A stretch of 64,000 bases of DNA from Saprospirales bacterium (lineage in GTDB: Bacteria; Bacteroidota; Bacteroidia; Chitinophagales; Saprospiraceae): contig JADJYG010000007.1 of the NCBI GenBank assembly GCA_016719895.1, forward strand, positions 186,001 through 250,000, read 5' to 3'. The translations under genes were made by a program, and so were the position numbers. The notes under the pieces were generated by a model that had not been told where the DNA came from, searched no databases, and saw nothing but the letters and a program-made list of their open reading frames with translations. Each line of letters begins with the position of its first letter. Position 1 is the first letter of the stretch. Positions 43,332-52,160 of this stretch are shown one piece after another.

Positions 43332-44693
43332 TTACACGGCATAAATTCCGCTCATTCGGGCGCAGCTCGTCAGCACCGCCTCTCCTCCATCGGCCGACAG
43401 GTTTTCGAGCAGTACCGGAGCAATCGTGTTGACGGTACCGGTCGCCGCGGGCATTTCTATTTTGATATAATTGTCTGTAAAACCGCCGATCAAAGCGGGG
43501 TCTTTGTGCAACTCGAATAACGCCGGCCGGACCGTGCCGAGGTGTTGGTGGTAAAACGCCCGGCGTTTCATTTCCGACAACCCGCGGAGGGCCTGGTTGC
43601 GGCGGCGGCGCTCCTCCACCGGTACGGCGCCGGGCATAGCGGCAGCCGGGGTGTTGGCGCGCTCCGAGTAGGTGAACACGTGCAGATACGACACCTCCAG
43701 CCCTTGCAGGAAGCGGTAGGATTCCAAAAAATCGGCCTCCGTTTCGCCCGGAAACCCGACAATGACGTCGCAGCCAATGCAGGCGTGCGGCATACGGCGT
43801 TTGATGTCCGCCACCCGCTCGGCATACAAATCGCGGCGGTAACGCCGGCGCATGTCGCGCAGTTGCGTATCGTTGCCCGATTGCAGGGGCACATGGAAAT
43901 GGGGCATAAAGCGCCGGCTTCCGGCCACGAAGGCGATGACCTCGTCGGTCAGCAGGTTCGGTTCGATGCTGCTGATGCGAAACCGCGGAATATCCACTTC
44001 GCAGTCCAGCGCCTGGATCAGGTCGATAAACAAGGCTTCTTTTTTGGGCCGTTCGCCCTCGACGACCGCTGTTCCATGGCCAAAATCGCCCAGGTTGACC
44101 CCCGTCAGCACAATTTCCCGGGCTCCCTGCCCGGCGATCTGGCGGGCATTGGCCACGGCGCTTTCCAAGGAGCCCGAACGGCTGGCGCCGCGCGCCAGCG
44201 GGATCGTGCAAAAGGAACATTTGTAATCGCAGCCATCCTGTACTTTCAGAAACGAACGGGTGCGGTCGCCAAAGGAAAACGAAGCGCTGAAGGTGTTCAC
44301 GTCCCGGACCGAGCCCGCATGGATCATGCCCTTGCCCTGGGCTTTGGACAGGTCGTCGATATAATCGAGTATCCGGAATTTTTCGCCGGCGCCCAACACC
44401 AGGTCCACGCCGGGTATAGCGGCAATCTCGCCGGGTTTGAGCTGCGCGTAGCAGCCGGTCACGATAACAAACGCGCCGGGGCGCTGCCGCAAGGCCTGGC
44501 GCACGATTTTTTTACACTCCCTGTCAGCCTGCTCCGTGACCGAGCATGTATTGATTACGTAAATATCGGCGCCCGTTTCGAAGCGAACCGGCCAATATCC
44601 CTTGGCTTCGAAAAGCCTCGACAAAGCGGAGGTTTCCGAGTAGTTGAGTTTGCAACCCAGGGTATGAAAAGCGACAGTGCGCGGTGTGGCCAT
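43332..44693 (-). CDS. mtaB: tRNA t6A37 methylthiotransferase MtaB
   Basis: The 453-residue enzyme adds the methylthio group to t6A37 of tRNAs reading ANN codons. It has the MiaB/MtaB layout: an N-terminal UPF0004 domain with cysteines in TLGCKLNY, NTCSVTEQAD and TGCYAQ. The radical-SAM domain follows with CDYKCSFC near residue 158-165 and LTGVNLGDFGHG. A C-terminal TRAM-like part ends the protein. The GCKLN and NTCSVT motifs are typical of MtaB. A TANNTTTG box is at 44745-44738. The gene is convergent with folB. Confidence 0.93.
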   Translation of the reverse strand: MATPRTVAFHTLGCKLNYSETSALSRLFEAKGYWPVRFETGADIYVINTCSVTEQADRECKKIVRQALRQRPGAFVIVTGCYAQLKPGEIAAIPGVDLVLGAGEKFRILDYIDDLSKAQGKGMIHAGSVRDVNTFSASFSFGDRTRSFLKVQDGCDYKCSFCTIPLARGASRSGSLESAVANARQIAGQGAREIVLTGVNLGDFGHGTAVVEGERPKKEALFIDLIQALDCEVDIPRFRISSIEPNLLTDEVIAFVAGSRRFMPHFHVPLQSGNDTQLRDMRRRYRRDLYAERVADIKRRMPHACIGCDVIVGFPGETEADFLESYRFLQGLEVSYLHVFTYSERANTPAAAMPGAVPVEERRRRNQALRGLSEMKRRAFYHQHLGTVRPALFELHKDPALIGGFTDNYIKIEMPAATGTVNTIAPVLLENLSADGGEAVLTSCARMSGIYAV

Positions 44694-44737
44694 GGTGTAC
44701 TAGTGGTGATAGTAGCCTGGGCAGGCTAAAAAGTTTG

Positions 44738-44745
44738 CAAAAATA
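44738..44745 (-). promoter_or_regulatory. TANNTTTG -7 box for mtaB
   Basis: Reads TATTTTTG on the minus strand, 44 nt before the ATG at 44693. Confidence 0.5.
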
Positions 44746-44766
44746 CGGCCTTTTATTCAACCGTAC

Positions 44767-45897
44767 TTAAAATACCAGCCCGACATTGGTCGAAATGAAT
44801 TCGGCCGTGGTGCGGTGCGCCTTGAGCGATATGCCGGCGTGCAGGCGCAGCGGAGTATGGAACATCGGCGGCAAATAATACCGCACAGTCAGTTTGCTGT
44901 ACCAACTGTTGGAAACCAGCCGGTTGATCCCTCCGCCGGTATATACGCCGGCGAGCACCTGCACGCCCAGGTTGCCGAACAGAAACTCCTGGGCGAAGGT
45001 GGCGGCCAGCCGGACGGCGCCACGCCGGGCTTCCGGGCCGGTACGGAAGCCGCCGCTCTGTAGCCCGAACGCATACACAGCGCGGTTGTATTCATACTCG
45101 ATGCCCAGCAACAGGCGGTTGACACGGTTGATCTGGAAATAACCGGCCGCCGAGCCGCCCCAAACCGGATAGCGCGGCCCGTCGAAGATCGAATATTCGA
45201 TCAGGGCCAGGCTGCCCGACGCCAGCGCGCCCCAGCGCCGCCCCCCGTGTTTGCCTTCGGCAGGGCGGATAAAACCGGCGCTGCGGATGCCGGCGGGCGC
45301 CCAGGCGACCGACAAAAACGCGCCGGGAAGGTTGACGCCGTAGTTGGGCAGGGCCGACGCGCCGTTGGAAAAATGGCTGAGCGCCGCCCCTGCCTGAATG
45401 CTCCAGTGCGCCTCCGGGCGGAACTCGGCGCCCAAGCGGAATTGGGTGAAATTATTCCAGTGCGAGCCGATGGCATTTTGACCCGGATTTTTAAAAAAAT
45501 CATACGGATGCGTCACATACCCCAACCCCGTGCCCAGGCGAAAAACCGCCAGCCAAGGGCCCTTGCGCAGCAGCGGTACTGCGAGGTTGGGCAATAGCCC
45601 CCAAGCGTCGCCGTGCGCTTGGGCGCCCAAGCGGAAATGCGCCACCGACAGCCCGAAAACTGGGTAGCGCTGCCACGCCTGCCAGGGTTCGCGGCCCCGC
45701 GTATGCAAGCGTAGGCCCCATTCCTGCCCCCAAAGCGGCAACCCGGTCCGGATGCTCAGTTTTGGCGTATGCCGCCAAACCGACGTGTAACATGCCGTGG
45801 CTTCAAAAGCCAGCACCGGACGGCCTGCCGGTTGTGCGGCGAGGACCGCGGCAAACAGCGCCGGCAGCACTAATCCGGACCATACGCGTATCGTCAT
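44767..45897 (-). CDS. PagL-like acyloxyacyl hydrolase (lipid A deacylase family)
   Basis: The 376-residue product has a signal peptide (LVLPALFAAVLAAQP) and then a beta-barrel-like alternation of hydrophobic residues. The segment AALSHFSNGASALPNYGVN near residue 180 is the H-x-S catalytic-type motif of the PagL/acyloxyacyl hydrolase family, which trims acyl chains of lipid A in the outer membrane. The protein is about twice the length of Proteobacterial PagL. The start at 45897 places the signal peptide at the N-terminus. It lies 25 bp after the helical-repeat gene and 73 bp before mtaB on the same strand. Confidence 0.8.
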   Translation of the reverse strand: MTIRVWSGLVLPALFAAVLAAQPAGRPVLAFEATACYTSVWRHTPKLSIRTGLPLWGQEWGLRLHTRGREPWQAWQRYPVFGLSVAHFRLGAQAHGDAWGLLPNLAVPLLRKGPWLAVFRLGTGLGYVTHPYDFFKNPGQNAIGSHWNNFTQFRLGAEFRPEAHWSIQAGAALSHFSNGASALPNYGVNLPGAFLSVAWAPAGIRSAGFIRPAEGKHGGRRWGALASGSLALIEYSIFDGPRYPVWGGSAAGYFQINRVNRLLLGIEYEYNRAVYAFGLQSGGFRTGPEARRGAVRLAATFAQEFLFGNLGVQVLAGVYTGGGINRLVSNSWYSKLTVRYYLPPMFHTPLRLHAGISLKAHRTTAEFISTNVGLVF

Positions 45898-45922
45898 ACG
45901 TTTCGTGTAAAACTGCAAGTGT

Positions 45923-47368
45923 TTATTGACCCAGCCCTTTGCCCTCGATTTCAGCAATCTTTTTCAGCAGCCAGTTTTTGGGCATCGAATACGATGTTTC
46001 GCTTACCCGCCTGCGCAGGTCGGCGATGCCCTTTTTATCGGAAGCGGTAATGGTAGTGAGCTTTTTCACCAGGTTGAGGAAGTTGTTGTACTCGCGTTTC
46101 AGGTTTTTGGAAATGACTTTGTTGCGGCGGAGAAAAATCCGGAAGCTATCCACCAGCGAATCGAGTGCCAGGTACTCCCCTTGCTCGTAGTAGGTGCGCA
46201 GCAGCATGGATTTTGCGCCGAGGGCATACACTACGTCGCTGTATTCCACGTCGCGGAGGTATTCGATCACCTTTTCATAATTGTTCTGGTAGAAATTTAC
46301 ATAGGCCAGGTTGAACATCCGGGCATTTTCGCGGATACGGGCGGGCAAGTAGTCGGCGTATTGCCGGATAAATTGCTCCGTCCAGTCGTACTCGCCGGCG
46401 CCCAGGCTGACGGTGATGAAATTTTTAAATACCGCTTCGGGCAACTGCCCCTCTTCAATCAGCAGATCCTGCTCCACCATTTTCCGGATAAGGCCGAAAT
46501 AGCGGTAGTAATACTCCGTCTTGCCCTGGTTGATCTTCAGGGCACAGTAGTTTTGGGTAATAAAACAACACTCGCGCAGATCGGTGCGGACCAGCTCGCC
46601 GGCGCTCCGGTCGAGGTCGGCCAGGAGTTCGTAAAAGTGTTCCTCGTTTTCAGAGTCGGTAAAGCTGAGGATCACCTTGCGGTAAATCCGGATCAGGGGT
46701 ACCGCCATGAAGCGCTCTTCCCCGAGATAATCCCAAAAACCGGCCACCACCGGCACCTCGCGTTCGGTGATTCGAAAACCGCGGTATAACAACCAGGCAA
46801 TGTACAATTTGAGTTTTTGCGCCAGATAATAACACTCCAGGTAAAAATCGGCAGCTACCAATTTTTCGGTATAGCCGGCGGTAGCCACCATTTTGGAGGC
46901 GCGGTTGAACACGTTCCAGTGCAACTGAAACTGCGCGAAATAAAAGTCGGTGGATTTGCCGGAATTCCGGTCCAACAGCTTCTCGACCTGCCGGTCAGCA
47001 GCGACCAGGTGCTTTTGCAGGTCGAACATTCCAAGGGCTTTTTGCAGGTCGAGGGCTTCGGTCAGCGGATCCGCCTGCCGGAATTCGGCGACTATAAAAC
47101 GCTGGGCAAGAACAGTCAGGTCGGAAGTCAGGCGGCGCAAATGTGCGTCGTCGAAAGGGCGGCCGGGGTACAGGGCTTTCCACACCGCCGGCTTGTCCAG
47201 CTGCCCGACCGCTTCTTTTCCGCGCCGGATAGCGTGATTGACAACCTCAAACAAGCGGAGGATATCCTCCTGGTCGTTGTAGTAGGGCGAAAGCAGAAAC
47301 TTCCTGAACCGGTTCAGGTCGTATTTGGAAAAACCGAGCAAGAGGGCGAGCAGCTTATCGCTGAACAT
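45923..47368 (-). CDS. Helical-repeat hypothetical protein
   Basis: The 481-residue soluble protein has no signal peptide and is almost entirely alpha-helical, rich in Tyr, Phe, Leu and charged residues (FRKFLLSPYYNDQEDILRLF, TDLTVLAQRFIVAEF-like, YVNFYQNNYEKVIEYLRD). The spacing of the later helices resembles TPR or solenoid repeats. Similar proteins are common in Saprospiria, but I know no function. It diverges from the Kazal/PKD protein gene and a perfect palindrome (47404-47430) lies 36 bp before its ATG. It probably starts a transcript that continues into the PagL-like gene. Confidence 0.75.
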   Translation of the reverse strand: MFSDKLLALLLGFSKYDLNRFRKFLLSPYYNDQEDILRLFEVVNHAIRRGKEAVGQLDKPAVWKALYPGRPFDDAHLRRLTSDLTVLAQRFIVAEFRQADPLTEALDLQKALGMFDLQKHLVAADRQVEKLLDRNSGKSTDFYFAQFQLHWNVFNRASKMVATAGYTEKLVAADFYLECYYLAQKLKLYIAWLLYRGFRITEREVPVVAGFWDYLGEERFMAVPLIRIYRKVILSFTDSENEEHFYELLADLDRSAGELVRTDLRECCFITQNYCALKINQGKTEYYYRYFGLIRKMVEQDLLIEEGQLPEAVFKNFITVSLGAGEYDWTEQFIRQYADYLPARIRENARMFNLAYVNFYQNNYEKVIEYLRDVEYSDVVYALGAKSMLLRTYYEQGEYLALDSLVDSFRIFLRRNKVISKNLKREYNNFLNLVKKLTTITASDKKGIADLRRRVSETSYSMPKNWLLKKIAEIEGKGLGQ

Positions 47369-47403
47369 ACGGCCGGGTTAATTTTTCAAAAAGATTGGAA
47401 ATT

Positions 47404-47430
47404 TTAATATTTTGATTTTCAAAATATTAA
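47404..47430. promoter_or_regulatory. Perfect AT-rich palindrome, operator-like
   Basis: TTAATATTTTGA and TCAAAATATTAA are exact reverse complements around TTT. It lies in the 174-bp gap between two divergent genes, 36 bp before the minus-strand ATG. It has the size and symmetry of a dimeric-regulator site. Confidence 0.45.
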
Positions 47431-47542
47431 TAAAAATACCGAACTTTTTTTCTCCGGCAAGTTATGCAAATTGTTCTTTGATATCCGGCATGTAATGGCA
47501 ATCTTTGTAGCATAAACGTGTATCCTGAATTGTCGCCGGCTT

Positions 47543-49891
47543 ATGCAGCAAACCGTACTTCGTTCCTGTTTTCGTGTACATGGGGCTTTCTGGCTGCGGC
47601 TGGGCGCCGTGATTCTGTTGTTGGCAGCCGGCAGCCGGCGGCTGGCGGCGCAATGCGAGCGGGTTGGCTGGGTGGCCCACGTGACCCCGGGCTGCGGCGC
47701 CCGGATCATCGATCTGAATAACGGCGAACTGCTGAAAGCGGCCGTAGGAGCGGAAAACCTGATCGGCGGCAAAACCATCCGGTTTTCTTCGGCGCCGGTA
47801 ACCCTGCCGCCGGGCTGCTCGTCGGACGGGCTCAAAGTGGTAGCCCTGACCTGCGTATCCGACACCTTGCCTTGTGTGGCCAGTTTCGGCTATGCTGTGC
47901 ATCCGGAAAATGCCTACCGCCTGTCATTCGAAGCCGATGTTTACGACCCGACCGTTCAGTTTTGTTTCTGGAATTTTGGCGACGGCGCCACGGCCACGGG
48001 ATATTCCGTGCAGCATACGTTCGCGCAGGAAGGGTACTATATGGTGTGCCTCACCATCACCGACGCGTACGGCTGCTCGACAAAAAAATGCAAGAGTATA
48101 TTTGTCAGCGATGAAAATCCGAACTGGTGCGGCTACGACGTGGAGGTCACGGCCGTCGGCACCAAATTGTTCGGCAGCATCGGCCCGGTGGTGAGCGACC
48201 CCGGCGCCCTGATATCAGTCAAATGGTTTGACAACAAAACCAATGCGATCCTGGCAGAAACCCCGCAGTTCACGGCAACCCTTCCGGGCGAAGGCACGTA
48301 CTTTATTTGCGCGCAATACGAGGTGCTCCAGCCCGACGACAACACGGTTTGCACCACCACCCGCTGCCACTCCCTTACGGTGGCCACGGCCAGCTGCGTC
48401 AACACCGCCATGGTGAACAACGCCGCAATATGTCCCTCCTTTTTTGCCCCTGTCTGCGCCTGCAACGGCGTGACCTATACCAACGAATGCGAAGCCATCG
48501 CGGCCGGCGTCACCAAATGGTGGACCGGCGAATGCGGCGCGCCTGGCGCGGGCTCCTGCAGCACGGATATCGAACCGGAAATCATTTCGGGTAACCCGAC
48601 CGATGGCTACTGGGTCCGTTTTCAAAACCTGGCCGGCGGAAATTACAGCGTCGTTCAACTCGATTTCGGCGACGGCAGCCCCCTGTGGCAGGGCACCCCG
48701 GCCGATACCGCCGTGGAACACCACTACGCCAAGGGGGGAATCTACCGCACCAACCTGACCGTTTGGAAATCAAACAACTGCGTGTCGTCGGTCACTAAGC
48801 TCCTGGTGACGGATGCCTTTAACATGACCACCGACAACCTGCCCGCCGGCACGGACTACGTGATGCCCGGCGATGCCAACGGCGACCGGAAAGCCAATGT
48901 ATACGACCTGCTGAACATCGGACTGGGCTTCGCTGGCTCGGGTTCGCCGCGGCCCTTTGCTACCACGGCCTGGACGCCCCAGTTTGCACCCAACTGGGCG
49001 CAAACTACCCTGGGCGGGGTCAATTTCAAACATATTGACTGCGACGGCAATGGTGTGGTCAACGATTTTGACCGCAATGCCATCGAACAAAACTATGCGC
49101 CGATCGATACCGGCGTAGCCATTTGCGGTGTTAACGCGCCGAAAATATGGGTTAAATTCAGCGCCGATACGCTGCTCATCAACCCGAACACCCCGGCAGC
49201 CCTGCAAATCGATGCCGATATTATGGTAGGAAGCGCGACCAAACCGGTGTTTAATTTGTATGGCCTGGCCTTTGCGCTGCGGTATCCGGAATTCGTCAAT
49301 CACGACCCGGATATTTACTACAGCACGAGCTCGTTTTTCGGGTTTCCGACCGATATTTTGCTCCTGCCCAAAGATAATTATGCCCGGCGTCAGTTCGACA
49401 TGGGCTTTGCCAGGAAATACGGCCAGCCGGTATCGGGCTACGGCAGTATCGCCAAAATGAGCTTTAGCACCGATTTTATCATCATTATCGATGTCATCGA
49501 GCGTAGCGGCTCGACCTATGTGCCGGTGGTCATCCCGGTGGTCGGCCTGCGGGCCATCAACGCTGCCGGCAGTGCCATTGAAATAGAAGGCGTTGTGCGC
49601 GATACGCTCTGGCTGAAAATGCAGGAATCGGTCACGGCTACCGACAACGCCCTGGAACGGCAAACCCTGGTATTTCCCAACCCGGCTTCGGGAGATGCCG
49701 GTATCTCCGTCGGAAACCTTACCCTGGAGCACGTCGACGTTTTTGATGCGCTGGGCCGGCGGGTCGAATCACACACACCCGCAGGCTTGCATACCACCCG
49801 CCTGAATGTTCGCCAGTGGCGTAAAGGCGTGTACCTGCTGCATATCCGGACAGCCGAAGGGCTGGTTGTAAAAAAACTTGCCGTACAATAA
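47543..49891 (+). CDS. T9SS cargo protein with PKD, Kazal-like and dockerin-like modules
   Basis: The 782-residue product begins with a signal peptide (AVILLLAAGSRRLAAQ). A PKD domain follows (FCFWNFGDGATATGYSVQHT, GYYMVCLTI). At about residues 293-330 is a Kazal-type protease-inhibitor pattern (CPSFFAPVCACNGVTYTNEC). A second PKD-like unit has VQLDFGDGSPLW. A pair of dockerin-like calcium loops is PGDANGDRKANVYDLL and IDCDGNGVVNDFDRNAI. A cohesin-like or beta region leads to the T9SS tail (LVFPNPASGDAGISV ... KKLAVQ). It is exported and probably surface-attached or part of the extracellular matrix. The Kazal part may protect against proteases. It is followed by a strong terminator. Confidence 0.87.
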   Translation: MQQTVLRSCFRVHGAFWLRLGAVILLLAAGSRRLAAQCERVGWVAHVTPGCGARIIDLNNGELLKAAVGAENLIGGKTIRFSSAPVTLPPGCSSDGLKVVALTCVSDTLPCVASFGYAVHPENAYRLSFEADVYDPTVQFCFWNFGDGATATGYSVQHTFAQEGYYMVCLTITDAYGCSTKKCKSIFVSDENPNWCGYDVEVTAVGTKLFGSIGPVVSDPGALISVKWFDNKTNAILAETPQFTATLPGEGTYFICAQYEVLQPDDNTVCTTTRCHSLTVATASCVNTAMVNNAAICPSFFAPVCACNGVTYTNECEAIAAGVTKWWTGECGAPGAGSCSTDIEPEIISGNPTDGYWVRFQNLAGGNYSVVQLDFGDGSPLWQGTPADTAVEHHYAKGGIYRTNLTVWKSNNCVSSVTKLLVTDAFNMTTDNLPAGTDYVMPGDANGDRKANVYDLLNIGLGFAGSGSPRPFATTAWTPQFAPNWAQTTLGGVNFKHIDCDGNGVVNDFDRNAIEQNYAPIDTGVAICGVNAPKIWVKFSADTLLINPNTPAALQIDADIMVGSATKPVFNLYGLAFALRYPEFVNHDPDIYYSTSSFFGFPTDILLLPKDNYARRQFDMGFARKYGQPVSGYGSIAKMSFSTDFIIIIDVIERSGSTYVPVVIPVVGLRAINAAGSAIEIEGVVRDTLWLKMQESVTATDNALERQTLVFPNPASGDAGISVGNLTLEHVDVFDALGRRVESHTPAGLHTTRLNVRQWRKGVYLLHIRTAEGLVVKKLAVQ

Positions 49892-49916
49892 CAACATAAC
49901 CAACACTGTCTTGCTC

Positions 49917-49951
49917 TGCCCTTTCCGGCTACTCTGGAAAGGGCTTTTTTT
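49917..49951 (+). terminator. Intrinsic terminator after the PKD/Kazal gene
   Basis: GCCCTTTCC pairs with GGAAAGGGC across a 9-nt loop and is followed by a run of T. It begins 27 bp past the stop. Confidence 0.85.
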
Positions 49952-49989
49952 CTGTGTTTAAAATTCTTATCATTGCCTCCGATTGGATA

Positions 49990-50013
49990 CCGCGCTGTGC
50001 AGCGCGGGTTTTT
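49990..50013 (+). terminator. Second tandem intrinsic terminator
   Basis: CCGCGCTG and CAGCGCGG pair around TG and are followed by GGTTTTTGG. Together with the preceding hairpin it isolates the MBL gene; its position also argues against an MBL start at 49954. Confidence 0.65.
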
Positions 50014-50046
50014 GGTTTTGTACCCATCCGCTCAACAAGCCTGGCT

Positions 50047-50685
50047 ATGACGCACGTGCACTTATTTGAATTCAATCCGTTTGCCGAAAACACCTACCTG
50101 GTGTACGACGACAGCGGCGCATGCGTAGTTGTCGATCCGGGCTGTTACACCGCGGCGGAGCGCAATACCCTGCAGGCGTTTGTCGAACAACACCGGTTAC
50201 GCGTCGAGCGCCTGATCAATACGCATTGCCACCTCGATCATGTGTTCGGCAACCACTTCGTGGCGCAGACCTGGGGTCTGCTGCCGGAGTTGCACCGCGG
50301 CGAGCTGCCCCTGCTGCAGCATTACCCGGCCACCTGCCAGCTGTACGGCATTCCGGGCGCCGAGCCTTCCCCTATGCCCGAACGGTTTCTGGAGGCCGGC
50401 AGCGCCCTGGCGTTTGGCGATACCCGCCTGGAGGTCCTCTACACCCCCGGACACTCGCCTGCCAGCTTGTCGTTGTACTGCAGGGAAGCGGGCTTCGTGC
50501 TGGCCGGGGATGTGTTGTTTCTGGAGAGCATCGGGCGCACCGACCTGCCCGGAGGCCACCATGAGACCTTGCTCGATAGTGTTCGGACACAATTGTTTAC
50601 CTTGCCGGATGAAACGATCGTTTATCCCGGACACGGCCCCGCTACGACAGTCCGGCATGAAAAGGAGTACAATCCGTTTTTCTGA
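50047..50685 (+). CDS. MBL-fold metallo-hydrolase (glyoxalase-II-like)
   Basis: The 212-residue protein is a compact metallo-beta-lactamase-fold hydrolase. The metal-binding H-x-H-x-D-H motif is in NTHCHLDHVFGN. Other ligands are in YTPGHSPASLSLY, VLAGDVLFLESIGRTDLPGG and VYPGHGPATTV. The pattern FNPFAENTYLVYDD and the GRTDLPGG loop are those of the broad glyoxalase-II-like group, which hydrolyse thioesters or related bonds. It is 2 bp from the permease gene, which may be co-transcribed. Confidence 0.9.
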   Translation: MTHVHLFEFNPFAENTYLVYDDSGACVVVDPGCYTAAERNTLQAFVEQHRLRVERLINTHCHLDHVFGNHFVAQTWGLLPELHRGELPLLQHYPATCQLYGIPGAEPSPMPERFLEAGSALAFGDTRLEVLYTPGHSPASLSLYCREAGFVLAGDVLFLESIGRTDLPGGHHETLLDSVRTQLFTLPDETIVYPGHGPATTVRHEKEYNPFF

Positions 50686-50687
50686 CT

Positions 50688-52058
50688 ATGTGGTCTTATC
50701 TGCTCCGACGGGTTCTGCTGGCTATACCGACCTTGTTGGTCATTTCGCTGGTCACGTTTGCGCTGAGCCGGTTTTCGCCAGCCGATCCGGTTCAGATCGA
50801 CTATGTGGAAAACCCCGCCGCTTACCTGGCTAAAGCCCGGCTGCTGGGCCTGGGCCAGCCGGAGTTTTATGTGTCCATGCGCAGCCTGGCTTTGCCCGAC
50901 ACTTTACACCGGATATTACCGCTAGAAGACCGCGCACACCTCGTGGCGCTGACCGAACAAACCGGGAACTGGACTGCCACCAGCCGGTTTTGGGCTGCCG
51001 TAACCGCCGGGCTGGCGCCCGTGCTGGATAGCCTGTCCGGACAGGCCTTCACAACAGGGGCCACCCTACGGCAAACCAAAGACCTCCGCCAGATACCGGC
51101 CCTGCTCGACCAGCTGCAACGCCATGCCGGCACGCTCCGGAATCCTGCGTTAAAAACCATGCTGGAGGCGGGCATTTTGGCTATCCGCCAGCACCATGCG
51201 ACCCTGAGCCAGCACCCCCAGCGCTGGAAACTGCTGGTGCCGGCTTTTCACTGGAACGGCCTCCAAAACCGCTATCACCAGTGGCTCAGCGGCTTTCTGA
51301 CGGGTAATCCCGGCAATTCGGTGGTGACGGGCAACCCCCTGCTGGTGGAACTCCGCCCCCGGCTGCTGGTCACGCTGCTGCTCAATGGGCTGGCCCTGAC
51401 ACTGGCCTACCTGCTGGGCGTGCCGCTGGGCGTGTTTATGGCCCGGCATTACCAACAGCCGGCCGACCGCTGGCTGCGTTCCGCGCTCTTATTTTTGTAT
51501 GCCATGCCGGTGATCTGGCTGGGTAGCCTGCTGGTGCTGCTGCTGTCGCGCCAGGACACCGGCCTGGGCCTGATCGACGGCCTGAACGCCGAGCCCTGGC
51601 TGATGAGCGGCAAACCGTTCTGGTGCTGGGTATGGGACAACCTGGAGAAATTTGTGCTCCCCGTGCTCACGTTGTCGCTGCACGCCCTGGCCATACTGGC
51701 CATGCAAATGCGCAGCGGCATCCTGGAAGTTATCCAGCAGGATTACATCCGCACCGCGCGCGCCAAAGGTCTGAGCGAGCGCCTGGTGTTTTGGCGGCAC
51801 GCCTTTCGCAACGGCCTGTTCCCAGTCATCACCATTTTTGCCAGCTTTTTTCCGGCCATTTTCAGCGGTTCGCTGGTGGTGGAGTATCTGTTCGATTTTC
51901 CCGGCATGGGCATAAAAATGGAAGCCGCATTCGCCAACAACGACTACGCCGTGCTGTTTGCCATGGTCATGTTCATTTCGGCCCTCACCATCGCCGGCAC
52001 ATTGATCGCTGATGTGTTGTATGCCTGGGCTGATCCGCGCGTGCGCTTTGGCAGGTAG
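50688..52058 (+). CDS. ABC transporter permease of the DppB/OppB type
   Basis: The 456-residue inner-membrane protein has the DppB N-terminus (YLLRRVLLAIPTLLVISLVTF) and the permease core at the C-terminus. The EAA-type loop appears as RTARAKGLSERLVFWRHAFRN and the end has VVEYLFDFPGMG. Between the first helix and the core lies an insertion of about 130 residues, longer than in classical DppB (about 320-340). It would form half the channel for peptide uptake. No DppC, ATPase or binding protein adjoins it; a binding lipoprotein is at 10256. Confidence 0.88.
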   Translation: MWSYLLRRVLLAIPTLLVISLVTFALSRFSPADPVQIDYVENPAAYLAKARLLGLGQPEFYVSMRSLALPDTLHRILPLEDRAHLVALTEQTGNWTATSRFWAAVTAGLAPVLDSLSGQAFTTGATLRQTKDLRQIPALLDQLQRHAGTLRNPALKTMLEAGILAIRQHHATLSQHPQRWKLLVPAFHWNGLQNRYHQWLSGFLTGNPGNSVVTGNPLLVELRPRLLVTLLLNGLALTLAYLLGVPLGVFMARHYQQPADRWLRSALLFLYAMPVIWLGSLLVLLLSRQDTGLGLIDGLNAEPWLMSGKPFWCWVWDNLEKFVLPVLTLSLHALAILAMQMRSGILEVIQQDYIRTARAKGLSERLVFWRHAFRNGLFPVITIFASFFPAIFSGSLVVEYLFDFPGMGIKMEAAFANNDYAVLFAMVMFISALTIAGTLIADVLYAWADPRVRFGR

Positions 52059-52160
52059 CGCGCCGTTCGATTTATCGCGCAGGTACGTACATTTGGCAAG
52101 ACAATTGTTGTATATTGCGCTATCATCCAACGTATTGTGCCATGCGACAACGCCGGCAAC

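Noticed and set aside
42754..44220. Minus-strand frame of 488 codons spanning folB and part of mtaB
   Set aside because: Overlaps two well-recognised genes in other frames; Pro/Arg/Gly-rich composition typical of a shadow frame.
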